38,247 nt of DNA, from NCBI GenBank assembly GCA_030041295.1, contig JASHOD010000057.1, positions 1 through 38,247 on the forward strand, read 5' to 3'. The translations under genes and the position numbers were made by a program. The number at the start of each line of letters is the position of its first letter. Positions within the stretch are counted from its first letter, which is position 1. Positions 24,334 through 37,034 of this stretch are shown here, in pieces. Under the pieces are notes generated by a model, which saw only the letters and a list, made by a program, of their open reading frames with translations, made no database searches and was not told the origin of the DNA. The stretch comes from Nitrososphaerales archaeon (lineage in GTDB: Archaea; Thermoproteota; Nitrososphaeria; Nitrososphaerales; CADDZS01).

Positions 24334-25255
24334 ATGCAAGCTCTCTCGCTCTCTGGATTACGTTTCAACCCTGAAATTACTTTTACATCGGGACAGACCT
24401 TTCGGTGGAGAAAAATTACGACGCGGGAGGGAATAGGATGGGTCGGTGTTGTCATGGGTCATGTTTTGTTCGTGAACGATGATGAAATTCTATGTTTAGG
24501 AAGAGCGGTAGGCTCATCCGAATCGGACAGGACAGATTTTGAAGAGACCTTTAGCTCCTATTTTTCGTTCAGAGACAACATGCAAGAAATACGGCGGTCT
24601 TTTCCCTATGATAAATTTCTGTCAGAGTCTATTAGGACATACGATGGGCTCAGAATACTTACTCAGGACCCCTGGGAATGCCTCATATCGTTTGTCTGTT
24701 CCATTAACAAGAACATACCTGGCATCATCTCAATGATTGAGCTCCTCTCTTGTAGATTTGGAAAAAAGATTATTACATTGGACAGGCCAGTTTTTTCATT
24801 TCCCACAGCTTCGAAATTACACGAGGCGAGCAAGTCTGATCTCTTGGATTGCAAGGTTGGGTTCAGATGGAGATTCATTCAATTCATATCCCGCCAGGTA
24901 GCTTCCGGAAAATTTGACCTGTACTCTCTGAGCGGCAAGCGATACAACGAACTAAGAACTGAGTTGATCAGTGAACTTTCGGGGAACACGCTAGGTGTCG
25001 GTCATAAAGTCGCCGATTGCGTTAGCCTCTTCGCATATCATTGCACCGATGCGTTTCCAATTGACGTATGGATCCTTCGTTGCCTTAAGACGCACTACGC
25101 AGAGAAGTTCGGTATGGTCACTTTGTTAGAGCACAGGAATGCCCTTTCTCCTAGGCTCTATGATGCTGTTCAGGAGAAGGCCCTTGCATATTTTGGAGGC
25201 TACTGCGGATACGCTCAACAGTATCTATACATGAAAATCAGGGACGACGATCTTG

Positions 25256-25281
<26 letters not shown>
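24334..25281 (+). CDS. ogg1: 8-oxoguanine DNA glycosylase (OGG1 type)
   Basis: Bifunctional glycosylase/AP lyase that removes 8-oxoguanine opposite cytosine. The 315-residue protein has the N-terminal TSGQTFRWRK beta domain and QDPWECLISFVCSINKNIPGI, close to the equivalent OGG1 segment. The helix-hairpin-helix follows with the catalytic lysine in GVGHKVADC (K225) and catalytic Asp in FPIDVWI (D244). Length is near that of eukaryotic-type OGG1 and longer than short archaeal Ogg2 enzymes. The last 26 bases overlap the 3' end of leuS on the other strand. Confidence 0.92.
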
Positions 25282-28168
<2,887 letters not shown>

Positions 28169-28232
28169 ATGACAAGATCGCCTCTTAGTTGGTCGCTCTA
28201 CTTTCTCTTACAGAAATCTTAGCCGCTAGCTA

Positions 28233-31007
28233 CTACTTTACATTTGACTTGACATTCAAAATCTCACTAATGATTGATTCTATGTTTGGCAGCTGCGTCA
28301 CTGCCGAAGCAGCTCCTCCCTGACCGAACCGAGCGTCCCCGCCCCCTGAACCGTTGATCATCTTTGACACCTCACGAGCGATTGTGCCTGCCTTTAGTCC
28401 CGCTTCTTGTGACGTCTTGCCGCAAAAAACAATGACGCGGGATCGACCCAGTTCATCGAATAATGCGACGTAAACTATTCGCGGCTCTTGCTTAGACAGC
28501 TTGTCTCCGACGGTTAAGTGATATTCGGTATCGAGCCCAGCGCCCTCCGATAGCGGACTAGAAACGTAAAGCAGTAGATTGTCGTCGATGGTCCTGCTTC
28601 TCTTGGGAATTTCCGCGACCATGAGCTCTGCCAGCTTTTTCGCAAGCTGTTTCGAACTTCTTTTCGAATTGTCCTCAGAAGCTCTCAAATTGTTAATCGA
28701 GGCCGGGATCTTGTCGAGAGGTGTTTCGAGAATTGCGGAGGAATCGAGCAGTATTGTCTCTTGGCGTTCTATGTACCGTACGGCCGCCTCGCCAGCTACG
28801 AATTCAATCCTTTCTACGCCGTCTTGCAGGCGCTCGGTCTTTGTGATCTTGATCAAGCCGATTTCTCCCGTCGTCGAACAATGAGTCCCACCGCACGCTT
28901 CGATGTCAAAACCCTCTATGTTAACAATGCGAACTTCTTTGGTGGGAACGACTCCCCCCTGGTAAATTCTAAAACCGTACTTCTGCTCGGCCTCCGTGCG
29001 CGGCATCCATGTGATACTTACAGGAAGATTCTTCCTTACGATTTCATTGGCGAGGTTTTCAATTCGAATCACTTGGTCTCTGCTCAAGTGAGCAAAATGG
29101 GTGATGTCGAGCCTGCCCATGTCCACATCTTTGAAAGCAGAGTGCTGCCAGACCCACGGACCCAAAATCTTTTGGCAAGCACCATTCACGACGTGCGTCG
29201 CAGTGTGGTGGCGCATTATGAGGCTCCTTCTTTTCGAATCTACAACTCCCTTGACGAGTTCATTTACTTTGATCGAGCCGGATGAAAGATCAGCCGTCCT
29301 ATGCAAGACGATATTGTTGAATTTTATGGCATCGACCACTTCAATTCCGTTTATCGTCCCGTGGTCGGGCTCTTGACCACCTCCTCTAGGATAAAACGAA
29401 GTGCTGTCGAGAACAACGTATTCATTATTCAGTATCTTCAGCACTTTAGCCTCGAATTCGAACTGGTCTCTGCTTAGATAGTACAAGAGCTCTGTAGGGG
29501 GTAATCCAGAGAGGTCAAACGATTGCTTCGCCGCTTCTTCATGTTTTTGAGTTTCGTGTCTAGTGGTGACGTTGATGTAGAAATCAGGCGGGACGACTGC
29601 TTTGAGCCCCGATCTTAGAAGGGCTTCAGGAGTAATTCCCTCACTGTCATAGAGCTGAATCAATTGTTCCGTCGTGACTGGCGCGTTCTTCTTGACAAGG
29701 GACTCGACAATTTTCTTCGATCTTTCCTTCGAAATTTCGTATTTTTGGGTCTCCTCCTCGAGGACCGTCCTAACATCGTCACCGTGTTGAGACAGTTCAG
29801 GGTACATGTCTCTCAATTGTTTGATGTGCCAATCGGCAACGTCCGCGAGATCAAATTCGGGTCGTAGCTGGCGTCCAAAGTCAAGTGCCCTACGGAAAAT
29901 GACACGGAGATTGTATCCGCCTCCGACGTTACTCGGAAGCGCGCCGTCGGAAATTGCAAAAAGTAGAGTTCTAGTGTGATCTAGGATTGAATAAATCGCT
30001 TGAAGTTTCGAAACCTTTTTTCGAAATTCTTCCTTGTTCGGAACACCAATCTTCTTCAGGAACTCGTCAGGGATGGAATTCTCAGCCTTGAACTCCTCGA
30101 CGTTCATTGACCCCGCCAGCTTGTAGTACTTTAGGAGGAATTCTTCTTCTTCCTGATTCAAGTAAAAACCGAGTCTTTCCTTCAGCCTCCTAAGCGGTTC
30201 TTGAAAGACTACATCGTAACTTGTGGGTGTGCCATTCGTCAGCCAGACCCAGCGATCCAATCCCGCTCCCATGTCCACAACGGGCAAAGGATACTCTACG
30301 TATTGAGTAGGAGTTCCCTCGAAGGCGGTGAATACGGCATTGCCCATTTCTAGACCTCGCACGTAGTACTCTAGGCTGTATCCGAAAGCGCCGGGGCCGA
30401 GCCAAACATCCTCTCTGAAGACAATCTCTTCTTTTGGGATTCGAAACACCTGATTCAGGAGATTAAAGTCAAGTTCCACACATCTATCCTTCCAATATCC
30501 TTGGGGATTGTTGAGCGCGACTTGTCCTATCATGCAAAACGAAGTATAATGCCTGCCCGTAACGCCGACGTTGCCGATGTCAACGAAACGTAGAGACATC
30601 TGCGGTACGATTAGCGGATTCCATGGAAGTTCGAACACTACTTTGCCGGATTCGATCCGCTGAAAATCGACGATCGATGCAATAGTAAAGAAAATGTCCG
30701 GGCGCCATCTGCATACAACAGGATAGCGTCTTGTCTCGTGATGACCATTTCTAACAAAGAAGTCGGCTACGCTCTTCCAGGCCCCGACGTAATCAAAGGG
30801 CTTCGGTGTTGGGTTGCCCAGAAACTCGTAGTCCTGACACGTTGTGTCAGGGCAGCGCACTCTTTTCTCATCTAGGGTCCAGAAGAACCGTCCGCAATTC
30901 ACGCACTGTTTGCGGACAAAACCCAATCGGTCAAAAAGCTCGACCCTGTAGTACTTGTCCGGTTCCGAGGAAAACTTTTTCCTCAGGATATCTTTCTCGG
31001 AGGCCAA
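28233..31007 (-). CDS. alaS: Alanyl-tRNA synthetase (archaeal type)
   Basis: Class II synthetase for tRNA-Ala with editing. The 924-residue protein begins with the archaeal-specific N-terminal zinc site (Cys35, 38, 52 and 57) before the catalytic core (TRRYPVVCRWRPDIFFTIAS). The editing domain metal site shows RHHTATHVVNG and ACGGTHCSTTGEIG. A C-terminal oligomerisation/C-Ala region ends with GSGGGDARFGQGGAA. TTG 31007 is the start; the in-frame stop lies five codons upstream, so no other start is available. Confidence 0.97.
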   Translation of the reverse strand: MASEKDILRKKFSSEPDKYYRVELFDRLGFVRKQCVNCGRFFWTLDEKRVRCPDTTCQDYEFLGNPTPKPFDYVGAWKSVADFFVRNGHHETRRYPVVCRWRPDIFFTIASIVDFQRIESGKVVFELPWNPLIVPQMSLRFVDIGNVGVTGRHYTSFCMIGQVALNNPQGYWKDRCVELDFNLLNQVFRIPKEEIVFREDVWLGPGAFGYSLEYYVRGLEMGNAVFTAFEGTPTQYVEYPLPVVDMGAGLDRWVWLTNGTPTSYDVVFQEPLRRLKERLGFYLNQEEEEFLLKYYKLAGSMNVEEFKAENSIPDEFLKKIGVPNKEEFRKKVSKLQAIYSILDHTRTLLFAISDGALPSNVGGGYNLRVIFRRALDFGRQLRPEFDLADVADWHIKQLRDMYPELSQHGDDVRTVLEEETQKYEISKERSKKIVESLVKKNAPVTTEQLIQLYDSEGITPEALLRSGLKAVVPPDFYINVTTRHETQKHEEAAKQSFDLSGLPPTELLYYLSRDQFEFEAKVLKILNNEYVVLDSTSFYPRGGGQEPDHGTINGIEVVDAIKFNNIVLHRTADLSSGSIKVNELVKGVVDSKRRSLIMRHHTATHVVNGACQKILGPWVWQHSAFKDVDMGRLDITHFAHLSRDQVIRIENLANEIVRKNLPVSITWMPRTEAEQKYGFRIYQGGVVPTKEVRIVNIEGFDIEACGGTHCSTTGEIGLIKITKTERLQDGVERIEFVAGEAAVRYIERQETILLDSSAILETPLDKIPASINNLRASEDNSKRSSKQLAKKLAELMVAEIPKRSRTIDDNLLLYVSSPLSEGAGLDTEYHLTVGDKLSKQEPRIVYVALFDELGRSRVIVFCGKTSQEAGLKAGTIAREVSKMINGSGGGDARFGQGGAASAVTQLPNIESIISEILNVKSNVK

Positions 31008-31149
31008 GCTGTCGATGACTCACAATTTCTTTTTCTCTATAGCGGTTCATGCATGAACGCAAAAATGAGAATTTAGTACGCTTTTACTCATTTCTAGTTT
31101 TTTGAAGGTTTCCGTTCGAAATGCCTTGGAGAAGAGTAGCTACTACGCC

Positions 31150-32958
31150 CTATTGTTCTTGCTCGTAATCTCTACGCAAGTCTTGAAGGCCGTCGAGCAG
31201 GGTGTTCGTTATTCTCTGAATTCTGCGCTCGTTATTTTGCTGTGCCTTTGCAAACGAATCCTGCTTCATTCTCTTTGAGATGTACTGATCGTAGGTGTTG
31301 AGAAGATCCCTTACTGCTCTATCGAATTCTCGGTCATCGGCCGCGACGTCACTCAAAGCTGCCTGCGCGGATGTACCTGCACTAACGAGCTCGGTTCTAA
31401 TGCTTCCGAATCTGCCGGAAGACTTTGACCTGAGTTCTTCTATTCTTACTCGGGCCGTCGTGAGATCATTCTTCGTCACTGAGGCTCCTGTCGCCTTTAG
31501 CTCTGTAAGAATGTCGTTCGTACCAGATACCTTGTCTTCCGCGGCCTTGATAAGAGACGTAAGTGTGCCCTCAATTTCCTCTTCCCTCTTACCGCCTCGA
31601 GGTTTGAATACAAGGGCCGCGATGAAAACTCCCACGAAGGCAATTCCTGAGATCGGTAACATAAAGCTGTAAGCTGATCCAACTCCAGATCGATAGGATA
31701 GGTTAATTGAAGCTCCGGAACCGGAAGTGTTCACTAGCGTTACGGTGGAGGGGGCCGGGGAAATCACAGTGTATCCGGAGGGTATGCTGAAACTTGCTTT
31801 GTACAGATCTACTATTGCATTAACCGGAACTGTTTCGGGAATGCTTGCTTTGTAGGTTCCTCCAGAAAAGTTTCCGTACTGCTGCCCTAATGGATACTGG
31901 AGCACAATGTCGACGCTAGCATTAGGCTGGATTGTGTTTCCAGAGTCCGAAAGCACATCAAGCGATCCGTCTGTAGCGTTAGCTGTCTCTGTGTCGGTAA
32001 GGGGCAGAGTCGGACTCGGTGGCAGTATTGTAACTGCGGCGGTAGAATTCGAAGCGGTAAGTACACTATAACTTAGGCTGCTCAAAGTATTAGGCCCAAG
32101 ATTTCTTACCACGATTGAATCTTTTACGACAAGAACACCTGAGGGTCCTACGGAGAAAGACCGTTGGATACTTTCGAAATCTACGATTCCGCCGCTAGAA
32201 GCGGTAGAACCCACAGTAGTGTTAGCCCAGTGAACCGAGTTCGTGTAACTGCTAGTATTCGTGTTAAGGTTTGTAGAATTGTATAATTCGTAAAGCGTAG
32301 AAGAAGTGAAGGTGCCATACCCTGGTGGAGTCGAATTAGTCGGGGGTTCCGTAACAGAAGGATCTGGAAAGGAAATGTTGGACGCAATATGGCCTACGTA
32401 GCTCCCAAAAGAAGGGACTGAGAGCGAGGGGTACAGGAGCATAGGCACCAGATAATAGCAAGTCATGCACGCCGAAGCGGTAGTGTTCTCCGAAGTATAT
32501 GTGCCCACAACATAGAAACTAAGTGTTATATTGCCAGGGGCCGACGCGCTTAGCCGGTCGGAACTAGGAAGATTCACAGTAACATGTAGATTATTGTTTT
32601 GAACGGAGCTCGAAATATCCGAAGACACGTTCACTTTATTGTTCATAATCGCTGTTAATTCTACGATGTGTCCGATGTAACTTGCTGGATAACCAAATGT
32701 CACCGACGGGACAGTTCCGCTTGCGGTCGAATTGACTGCTAGTGTATCGTTCACTTGAAACTGACCATAATCATTGAAGGTTTCCAGATTTACTAGAGAG
32801 ACCCCGGTGCCGGACGCGCTGCCATTGCTATGAGCGAAAAGAGGCAATGAGCCTATCATAAAAAACGCTGCGAGAAAGAGCAAGAAAACAACTAAAAGCG
32901 AGGGAACGACACGCTGAAGACGCAACAAATCTAGACTGCTTAGCCTCGAACAAAGCAA
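31150..32958 (-). CDS. Sequon-rich membrane-anchored surface protein, unknown function
   Basis: A 602-residue single-pass protein: a hydrophobic N-terminal signal/anchor (about 17-42), an extracellular part of about 390 residues rich in Ser, Thr and Asn, a transmembrane helix at 431-451, then about 150 charged, coiled-coil-like cytoplasmic residues. At least 15 N-x-S/T sequons lie outside, implying dense N-glycosylation. The motif SY(I/V)GHI occurs twice (93-98 and 186-191), suggesting duplicated domains. One CMTC pair is at 164-167. The family is not recognised. Start TTG 32958 may be too far upstream; a TTTAAAA box at 32975-32981 would suit a start at TTG 32928. Confidence 0.75.
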   Translation of the reverse strand: MLCSRLSSLDLLRLQRVVPSLLVVFLLFLAAFFMIGSLPLFAHSNGSASGTGVSLVNLETFNDYGQFQVNDTLAVNSTASGTVPSVTFGYPASYIGHIVELTAIMNNKVNVSSDISSSVQNNNLHVTVNLPSSDRLSASAPGNITLSFYVVGTYTSENTTASACMTCYYLVPMLLYPSLSVPSFGSYVGHIASNISFPDPSVTEPPTNSTPPGYGTFTSSTLYELYNSTNLNTNTSSYTNSVHWANTTVGSTASSGGIVDFESIQRSFSVGPSGVLVVKDSIVVRNLGPNTLSSLSYSVLTASNSTAAVTILPPSPTLPLTDTETANATDGSLDVLSDSGNTIQPNASVDIVLQYPLGQQYGNFSGGTYKASIPETVPVNAIVDLYKASFSIPSGYTVISPAPSTVTLVNTSGSGASINLSYRSGVGSAYSFMLPISGIAFVGVFIAALVFKPRGGKREEEIEGTLTSLIKAAEDKVSGTNDILTELKATGASVTKNDLTTARVRIEELRSKSSGRFGSIRTELVSAGTSAQAALSDVAADDREFDRAVRDLLNTYDQYISKRMKQDSFAKAQQNNERRIQRITNTLLDGLQDLRRDYEQEQ

Positions 32959-33099
32959 CGAACTCGAAAATGCCTTTTAAACACTTTCTCCAGCTGAACT
33001 TGAAATTTTTATTTACTGAGCTTTCGTCTCGCCTCGCAAATTTTTATCCTTGTGAAAAGCGCATTAGAGGATATAGTTTTGAATGAAACTCTTTAATTG

Positions 33100-33107
33100 A
33101 TTATAAA
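33100..33107 (+). promoter_or_regulatory. TATA-like box of gcvPA
   Basis: The sequence ATTATAAA sits 27 bases before the TTG start at 33134. With normal archaeal spacing transcription would begin at or next to the start codon, so the mRNA is probably leaderless. This supports TTG 33134 as the start and explains the lack of a ribosome binding site. Confidence 0.5.
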
Positions 33108-33133
33108 CCAAAAGTAGTCAAGATTATTAAAAA

Positions 33134-34507
33134 TTGGTTCATAAATTCCTTCCAAATTCTGAAGATTCCATCACAAAGCTTATGCTCGATAAATTAGGAA
33201 TTTCCTGCGTTGACGAGCTTTATTCAGATGTTCCGAAAGAAGTGATCCTGAAAAGAGAGCTGAACATCCCGTCAGCTTTGAGCGAAATCGAGCTCGAAAA
33301 ACTTCTTTCCGAAAAATTAGGACGCAACAAGTCCTATCCGGCATTTCTGAACTTCCTCGGGGGCGGTTGCTGGGTGCATCACATTCCTTCTGTAGTCGAC
33401 GAAGTACTCTCTCGAGGAGAATTTTACACCGCTTACACTCCTTACCAGCCCGAAATTAGCCAAGGCATGTTGCAGTCCATGTTCGAATATCAAAGTCAGA
33501 TCTGCGCGCTTACGGGTATGGAGGTCGCTAATAGCTCTATGTACGACTGGGGAACTGCCCTTGGCGAGGCCGGACGCATGGCGTTTCGCGTTACTCACCG
33601 AAAGAGAATCGTTGTTTCAAGGAACGTCTCGCCGGAGAGGCTCGGAATACTCAGGACGTATTGCATTCCTGCAGGGATGGAAGTTGAAGTTATTGATTTC
33701 GACAGTCAGAGTGGAACAACCGACTTGCGTTCTTTAGACTCAAAGATAGACGATAATGTCGCAGCGGTGTACTTTGAGAATCCAAATTTTCTTGGCATAA
33801 TAGAGGAATCTGCATCTAATATAGTCGAAACTGCCCACAAACACGGATCGCTTGCTATCGTTGGAGTCGACCCTTCGACCCTTGGTCTCTTGAGACCCCC
33901 TGGTGCTTTCGGAGCCGATATCGTGGTCGGCGATGGTCAGCCCCTCGGAGTTTATCCAAACCTTGGCGGCCCCTTGATCGGGATTTTTGCAACAAAGACG
34001 GACCCTTTACTGCTAAGACAAATGCCCGGCAGGCTTATCGGCATTGCTAATGAAAAGGGCGACCCCAGCCGTCGTGGCTACACGATGGTTCTTCAAACTA
34101 GGGAGCAGCATATTCGAAGGGAAGCTGCGACTTCAAACATTTGCACTAACGAGGCTCTGTTTGCTCTTGCCGTCAGCATCTTCCTTGCCATCATGGGCCC
34201 TAGAGGGATGAAGGAGCTCGGAGATCACATGCTCTTCAAGTCTCACTATGCACAGAAGAGATTGAAGGAAGAGGGTTTCGTGGCTCCCTGTTTTTCCGGT
34301 TCATTTTTCGGTGAACTGACGTTGAACACTAAAATTGAATCTGAAACGCTCACGAAGAAGCTCATTCAGCATGGAATTCTAGGTGGGCTACCTTTGGGCA
34401 GGTTTTACCATGAGTTGAAGCAGGTGTCGATATTCTCATTTAACGAAACCCACTCGCTCGAAGACATTGAGAGGCTTATCACGTCTCTTCGCATAGCGGC
34501 ACGATGA
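33134..34507 (+). CDS. gcvPA: Glycine dehydrogenase (decarboxylating) subunit 1
   Basis: Subunit 1 of the split P-protein of the glycine cleavage system, which decarboxylates glycine with PLP and passes the aminomethyl group to the H-protein lipoyl arm. The 457-residue protein shows FLGGGCWVHHIPSVVDEVLS, TAYTPYQPEISQGMLQ and NSSMYDWGTALGEA, all strong family motifs. Subunit 1 lacks the PLP lysine, which is in GcvPB. TTG start. The stop overlaps the gcvPB ATG (ATGA), so translation is coupled. H, T and L components are not in this window. Confidence 0.96.
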   Translation: MVHKFLPNSEDSITKLMLDKLGISCVDELYSDVPKEVILKRELNIPSALSEIELEKLLSEKLGRNKSYPAFLNFLGGGCWVHHIPSVVDEVLSRGEFYTAYTPYQPEISQGMLQSMFEYQSQICALTGMEVANSSMYDWGTALGEAGRMAFRVTHRKRIVVSRNVSPERLGILRTYCIPAGMEVEVIDFDSQSGTTDLRSLDSKIDDNVAAVYFENPNFLGIIEESASNIVETAHKHGSLAIVGVDPSTLGLLRPPGAFGADIVVGDGQPLGVYPNLGGPLIGIFATKTDPLLLRQMPGRLIGIANEKGDPSRRGYTMVLQTREQHIRREAATSNICTNEALFALAVSIFLAIMGPRGMKELGDHMLFKSHYAQKRLKEEGFVAPCFSGSFFGELTLNTKIESETLTKKLIQHGILGGLPLGRFYHELKQVSIFSFNETHSLEDIERLITSLRIAAR

Positions 34508-36057
34508 TAAGAGAAGGAAGCGAACAAAATATGGTAAAGTATCGCCAAGCAGTCTGGGATGAGCCTCTTCTAATCGAGCTTTCAAGGAAGGGGCGAGTCG
34601 GGTATTCTCTTCCTAAAATTCCTGAAAAAATCACTGAACAAATCGATGATCAGTCGAGATTGATTCCTTCTGCGATGACCAGGTCGTCGGAGCTGGAACT
34701 TCCTGAAATGTCCGAGCCAGAGGTCCTACGTCACTACGTCAGACTTTCCCAGATGAACTTCGCGATTGACGTGGGTATGTATCCTCTTGGGAGTTGCACG
34801 ATGAAATACAATCCTAAAGTTTCACAAAGAATCGCAAGAAACCCAAACATTGCGAACTTGCATCCGTATCAGGATGCAGATACGATCCAGGGAATACTCT
34901 CGATTTTGTTTGAATTGGAGAGAATGTTGTGCGAAATTGCGGGAATGCACAGCTTTTCCGTTCAACCCGCTGCGGGTGCCCAGGGCGAATACGTCGGCGC
35001 ACTCATTATTCGAAATTACTTGCGCGACCAAGGACTCGAGTGCAAGAAAGAGATTCTAGTTCCTGATTCTGCACATGGAACCAATCCGGCCAGCGCGGCG
35101 ATGGCTGGTTTCAAGGTTGTCAAGATACCGTCCTCTGCGACAGGCATTGTTACGGCTGAAGCAGTCAAGCCTCTCGTAACGGAAAAAACTGCGGGGATGA
35201 TGTTGACAGTTCCGAACACGCTAGGAATCTTCGAGAGCGAGATTAGAGAAGTTACGAACATTGTTCACGACTCTCGAGGACTCATGTATTATGATGGGGC
35301 TAACATGAACGCTCTTCTTGGGCGGGTTCGGCCAGGGGACATGGGGTTTGATGTTGTTCACATCAACGTGCACAAAACTTTCGCTACCCCTCATGGCGGA
35401 GGCGGGCCGGGAGCGGGTCCCGTCGGTGTCACCGAAAAGCTCTCAGAATATCTGCCGATCCCCCGAGTAACAAGTTCAAATGGGGCTTATAATCTGGAAT
35501 ACAACAAGTCAAAATCGGTTGGTCAGATCAAATCTTTCGTCGGAAATACAGCGGTACTACTGCGCGCTTATTGCTACATTTTATCATTAGGACGAGAAGG
35601 TCTGAAATTGGCTTCGGAACAGGCAGTGCTCAGTTCCAACTATCTACTTTCTCTTTTGGACAGACAGTCATTTTCACCTACGACCTCAAATGGAATCCCT
35701 GCAAAGCACGAATTTGTGGTCAGTGAATCCCCTTTGAAGAAAAAGACCGGCGTTAGCGCCGGAGATGTGGCGAAAGCTATTTTGGATCAAGGCATGCATT
35801 CACCGACGACATATTTTCCACTAATCGTAAATGAGGCACTGATGATCGAGCCGACTGAAACAGAAACGCTTGAGAATTTAGAAGCTTATGCGAAGACTTT
35901 GAATTCGATTTCCAAGAAGTCGAATGAAGACAAAGATACAGTTCTAGCTTCGCCCCATAGTACTGCAATTGGCAAGCTTGACGAAGTTCGCGCTTCGCAC
36001 CCAAACACAATGATACTCAATTGGAAAGGAATTCTAAAATCTCAACAGCCAGTTTAG
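34504..36057 (+). CDS. gcvPB: Glycine dehydrogenase (decarboxylating) subunit 2
   Basis: PLP-binding subunit 2 of the split glycine decarboxylase. The 517-residue protein shows GMYPLGSCTMKYNPK, LHPYQDADTIQG, DSAHGTNPASAAMAGF and the PLP lysine K291 in HINVHKTFATPHGGGGPG. ATG 34504 overlaps the gcvPA stop by four bases; ATG 34531 (MVKYRQAVWDEPLL) is a family-like alternative. The rpr2 gene begins inside its last 40 bases. Confidence 0.97.
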   Translation: MIREGSEQNMVKYRQAVWDEPLLIELSRKGRVGYSLPKIPEKITEQIDDQSRLIPSAMTRSSELELPEMSEPEVLRHYVRLSQMNFAIDVGMYPLGSCTMKYNPKVSQRIARNPNIANLHPYQDADTIQGILSILFELERMLCEIAGMHSFSVQPAAGAQGEYVGALIIRNYLRDQGLECKKEILVPDSAHGTNPASAAMAGFKVVKIPSSATGIVTAEAVKPLVTEKTAGMMLTVPNTLGIFESEIREVTNIVHDSRGLMYYDGANMNALLGRVRPGDMGFDVVHINVHKTFATPHGGGGPGAGPVGVTEKLSEYLPIPRVTSSNGAYNLEYNKSKSVGQIKSFVGNTAVLLRAYCYILSLGREGLKLASEQAVLSSNYLLSLLDRQSFSPTTSNGIPAKHEFVVSESPLKKKTGVSAGDVAKAILDQGMHSPTTYFPLIVNEALMIEPTETETLENLEAYAKTLNSISKKSNEDKDTVLASPHSTAIGKLDEVRASHPNTMILNWKGILKSQQPV

Positions 36058-36479
36058 GACGTGGACGGGAGCAGGCCCCATCATCCTCTGCCCCTGACGT
36101 CGGAAGACGTGGTGGGCGAAGGGATAGAAGGGCAAGAAATCTTCCATCGGCAAAGCGCCAGGAAAGAAGACGAATAGCTGCAAAGCAGATTCAGTTCTTG
36201 ATTGATCTCGCCCTAGAGGAAGCAAGAAATAACTCGAAGCTAGCGGTTAGATACGCCGATATTGCGTGGAAGATTTCGACCCGTTTCAATGTGCGACTGA
36301 GGGAGAAAAGAAGTTACTTCTGCAGGTTTTGCAAGGCATTTCTACCCGTTCCTGGCGCGGCACGCTACAGACTCAGCAAGAAGAGAAAGAGCCTGAACAT
36401 TACTTGTGCTAGTTGCGGCAAGACGTACAGGAAGATTATTGTCCATCAAGGATACATCAAACGTGCGATAAATGGCTAA
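36021..36479 (+). CDS. rnp4: Ribonuclease P protein component 4 (Rpr2/Rpp21)
   Basis: Protein subunit of archaeal RNase P, which trims 5' leaders from pre-tRNA. The 152-residue protein has the helical core (RIAAKQIQFLIDLALEEA, LAVRYADIAWKISTRFNV) and a zinc ribbon CRFC (103-106) and CASC (130-133). The first 45 residues are Arg/Ser/Gly-rich and unlike the compact family members. The only early in-frame start is TTG 36021, 37 bases inside the end of gcvPB; a shorter start is not available before the conserved core except TTG near residue 60. Confidence 0.9.
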   Translation: MERNSKISTASLGRGREQAPSSSAPDVGRRGGRRDRRARNLPSAKRQERRRIAAKQIQFLIDLALEEARNNSKLAVRYADIAWKISTRFNVRLREKRSYFCRFCKAFLPVPGAARYRLSKKRKSLNITCASCGKTYRKIIVHQGYIKRAING

Positions 36480-36536
36480 ATAGCTACCATACAACTCATC
36501 TAATGCTCCAAAAAGTACATTCTCGTAAGAAATGAC

Positions 36537-36543
36537 CTTTTTT
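36537..36543 (+). terminator. T-rich candidate terminator after rnp4
   Basis: A run of seven T lies 58 bases after the rnp4 stop, in the 102-base gap before S19e. Archaeal RNA polymerase often ends at such T tracts without a hairpin. The short length and the downstream plus-strand genes make readthrough possible. Confidence 0.3.
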
Positions 36544-36581
36544 AGGCTCTAGAAACAAGAAAGAGGTAGCGAAATTTCCAA

Positions 36582-37034
36582 ATGACAACAGTTTATGATG
36601 TTCCCCAAGATGTTCTGATTACAAGGTTGGCAGAGCACCTGAGACACGTGTCTCAAGTATCGCCTCCAGCTTGGACTGTCTATGCCAAGACTGGCTCTCA
36701 TGCAGAAAAGCAACCCGCTGAAAAGGACTGGTGGTACACGCGCTGCGCCTCGCTTTTGCGGAAAATCTATCTTCACGGGCCCATTGGTTTGTCTTCGTTG
36801 GAAAGCGATTATGGCGGAAGAAAAGCGGGATACTTTCTGGCACATCATAGGGACGGCGGCGGGTCTGCAGTAAGAAAGGCCATACGCCAACTTGAGACTG
36901 CGGATTTGGTCGCGAAGCAAGGGAACAATGGGAGGATTCTTACTCCAAAGGGAGTGAGTCTGCTCGATAAGAAGAGTACCGAGATCTTCAGGGAACTCGC
37001 AAAGACGCGGCCCGAACTGGCAAGATATGCCTGA
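36582..37034 (+). CDS. rps19e: 30S ribosomal protein S19e
   Basis: Small-subunit ribosomal protein needed for 16S rRNA maturation, shared by archaea and eukaryotes. The 150-residue protein begins TTVYDVPQDVLITRLAEHL and shows DWWYTRCASLLRKIYLHGPIG, RKAGYFLAHHRDGGGSAVRK and the winged-helix LETADLVAKQGNNGRILTPKG. ATG 36582 is preceded by GAGGT at 36563-36567. First gene of the S19e, PDCD5-like, L39e, L31e ribosomal cluster. Confidence 0.96.
   Translation: MTTVYDVPQDVLITRLAEHLRHVSQVSPPAWTVYAKTGSHAEKQPAEKDWWYTRCASLLRKIYLHGPIGLSSLESDYGGRKAGYFLAHHRDGGGSAVRKAIRQLETADLVAKQGNNGRILTPKGVSLLDKKSTEIFRELAKTRPELARYA

Noticed and set aside
30833..30851. CCTGACAC-GTT-GTGTCAGG inverted repeat
   Set aside because: Located in the zinc-knuckle codons of alaS; no sign of a regulatory role and arms of 8 bases are not rare.
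36640..36655. Perfect 16-base palindrome TGAGACACGTGTCTCA
   Set aside because: It lies inside the S19e coding region (codons for HLRHVSQ), and one such palindrome is expected by chance in a window of this size.
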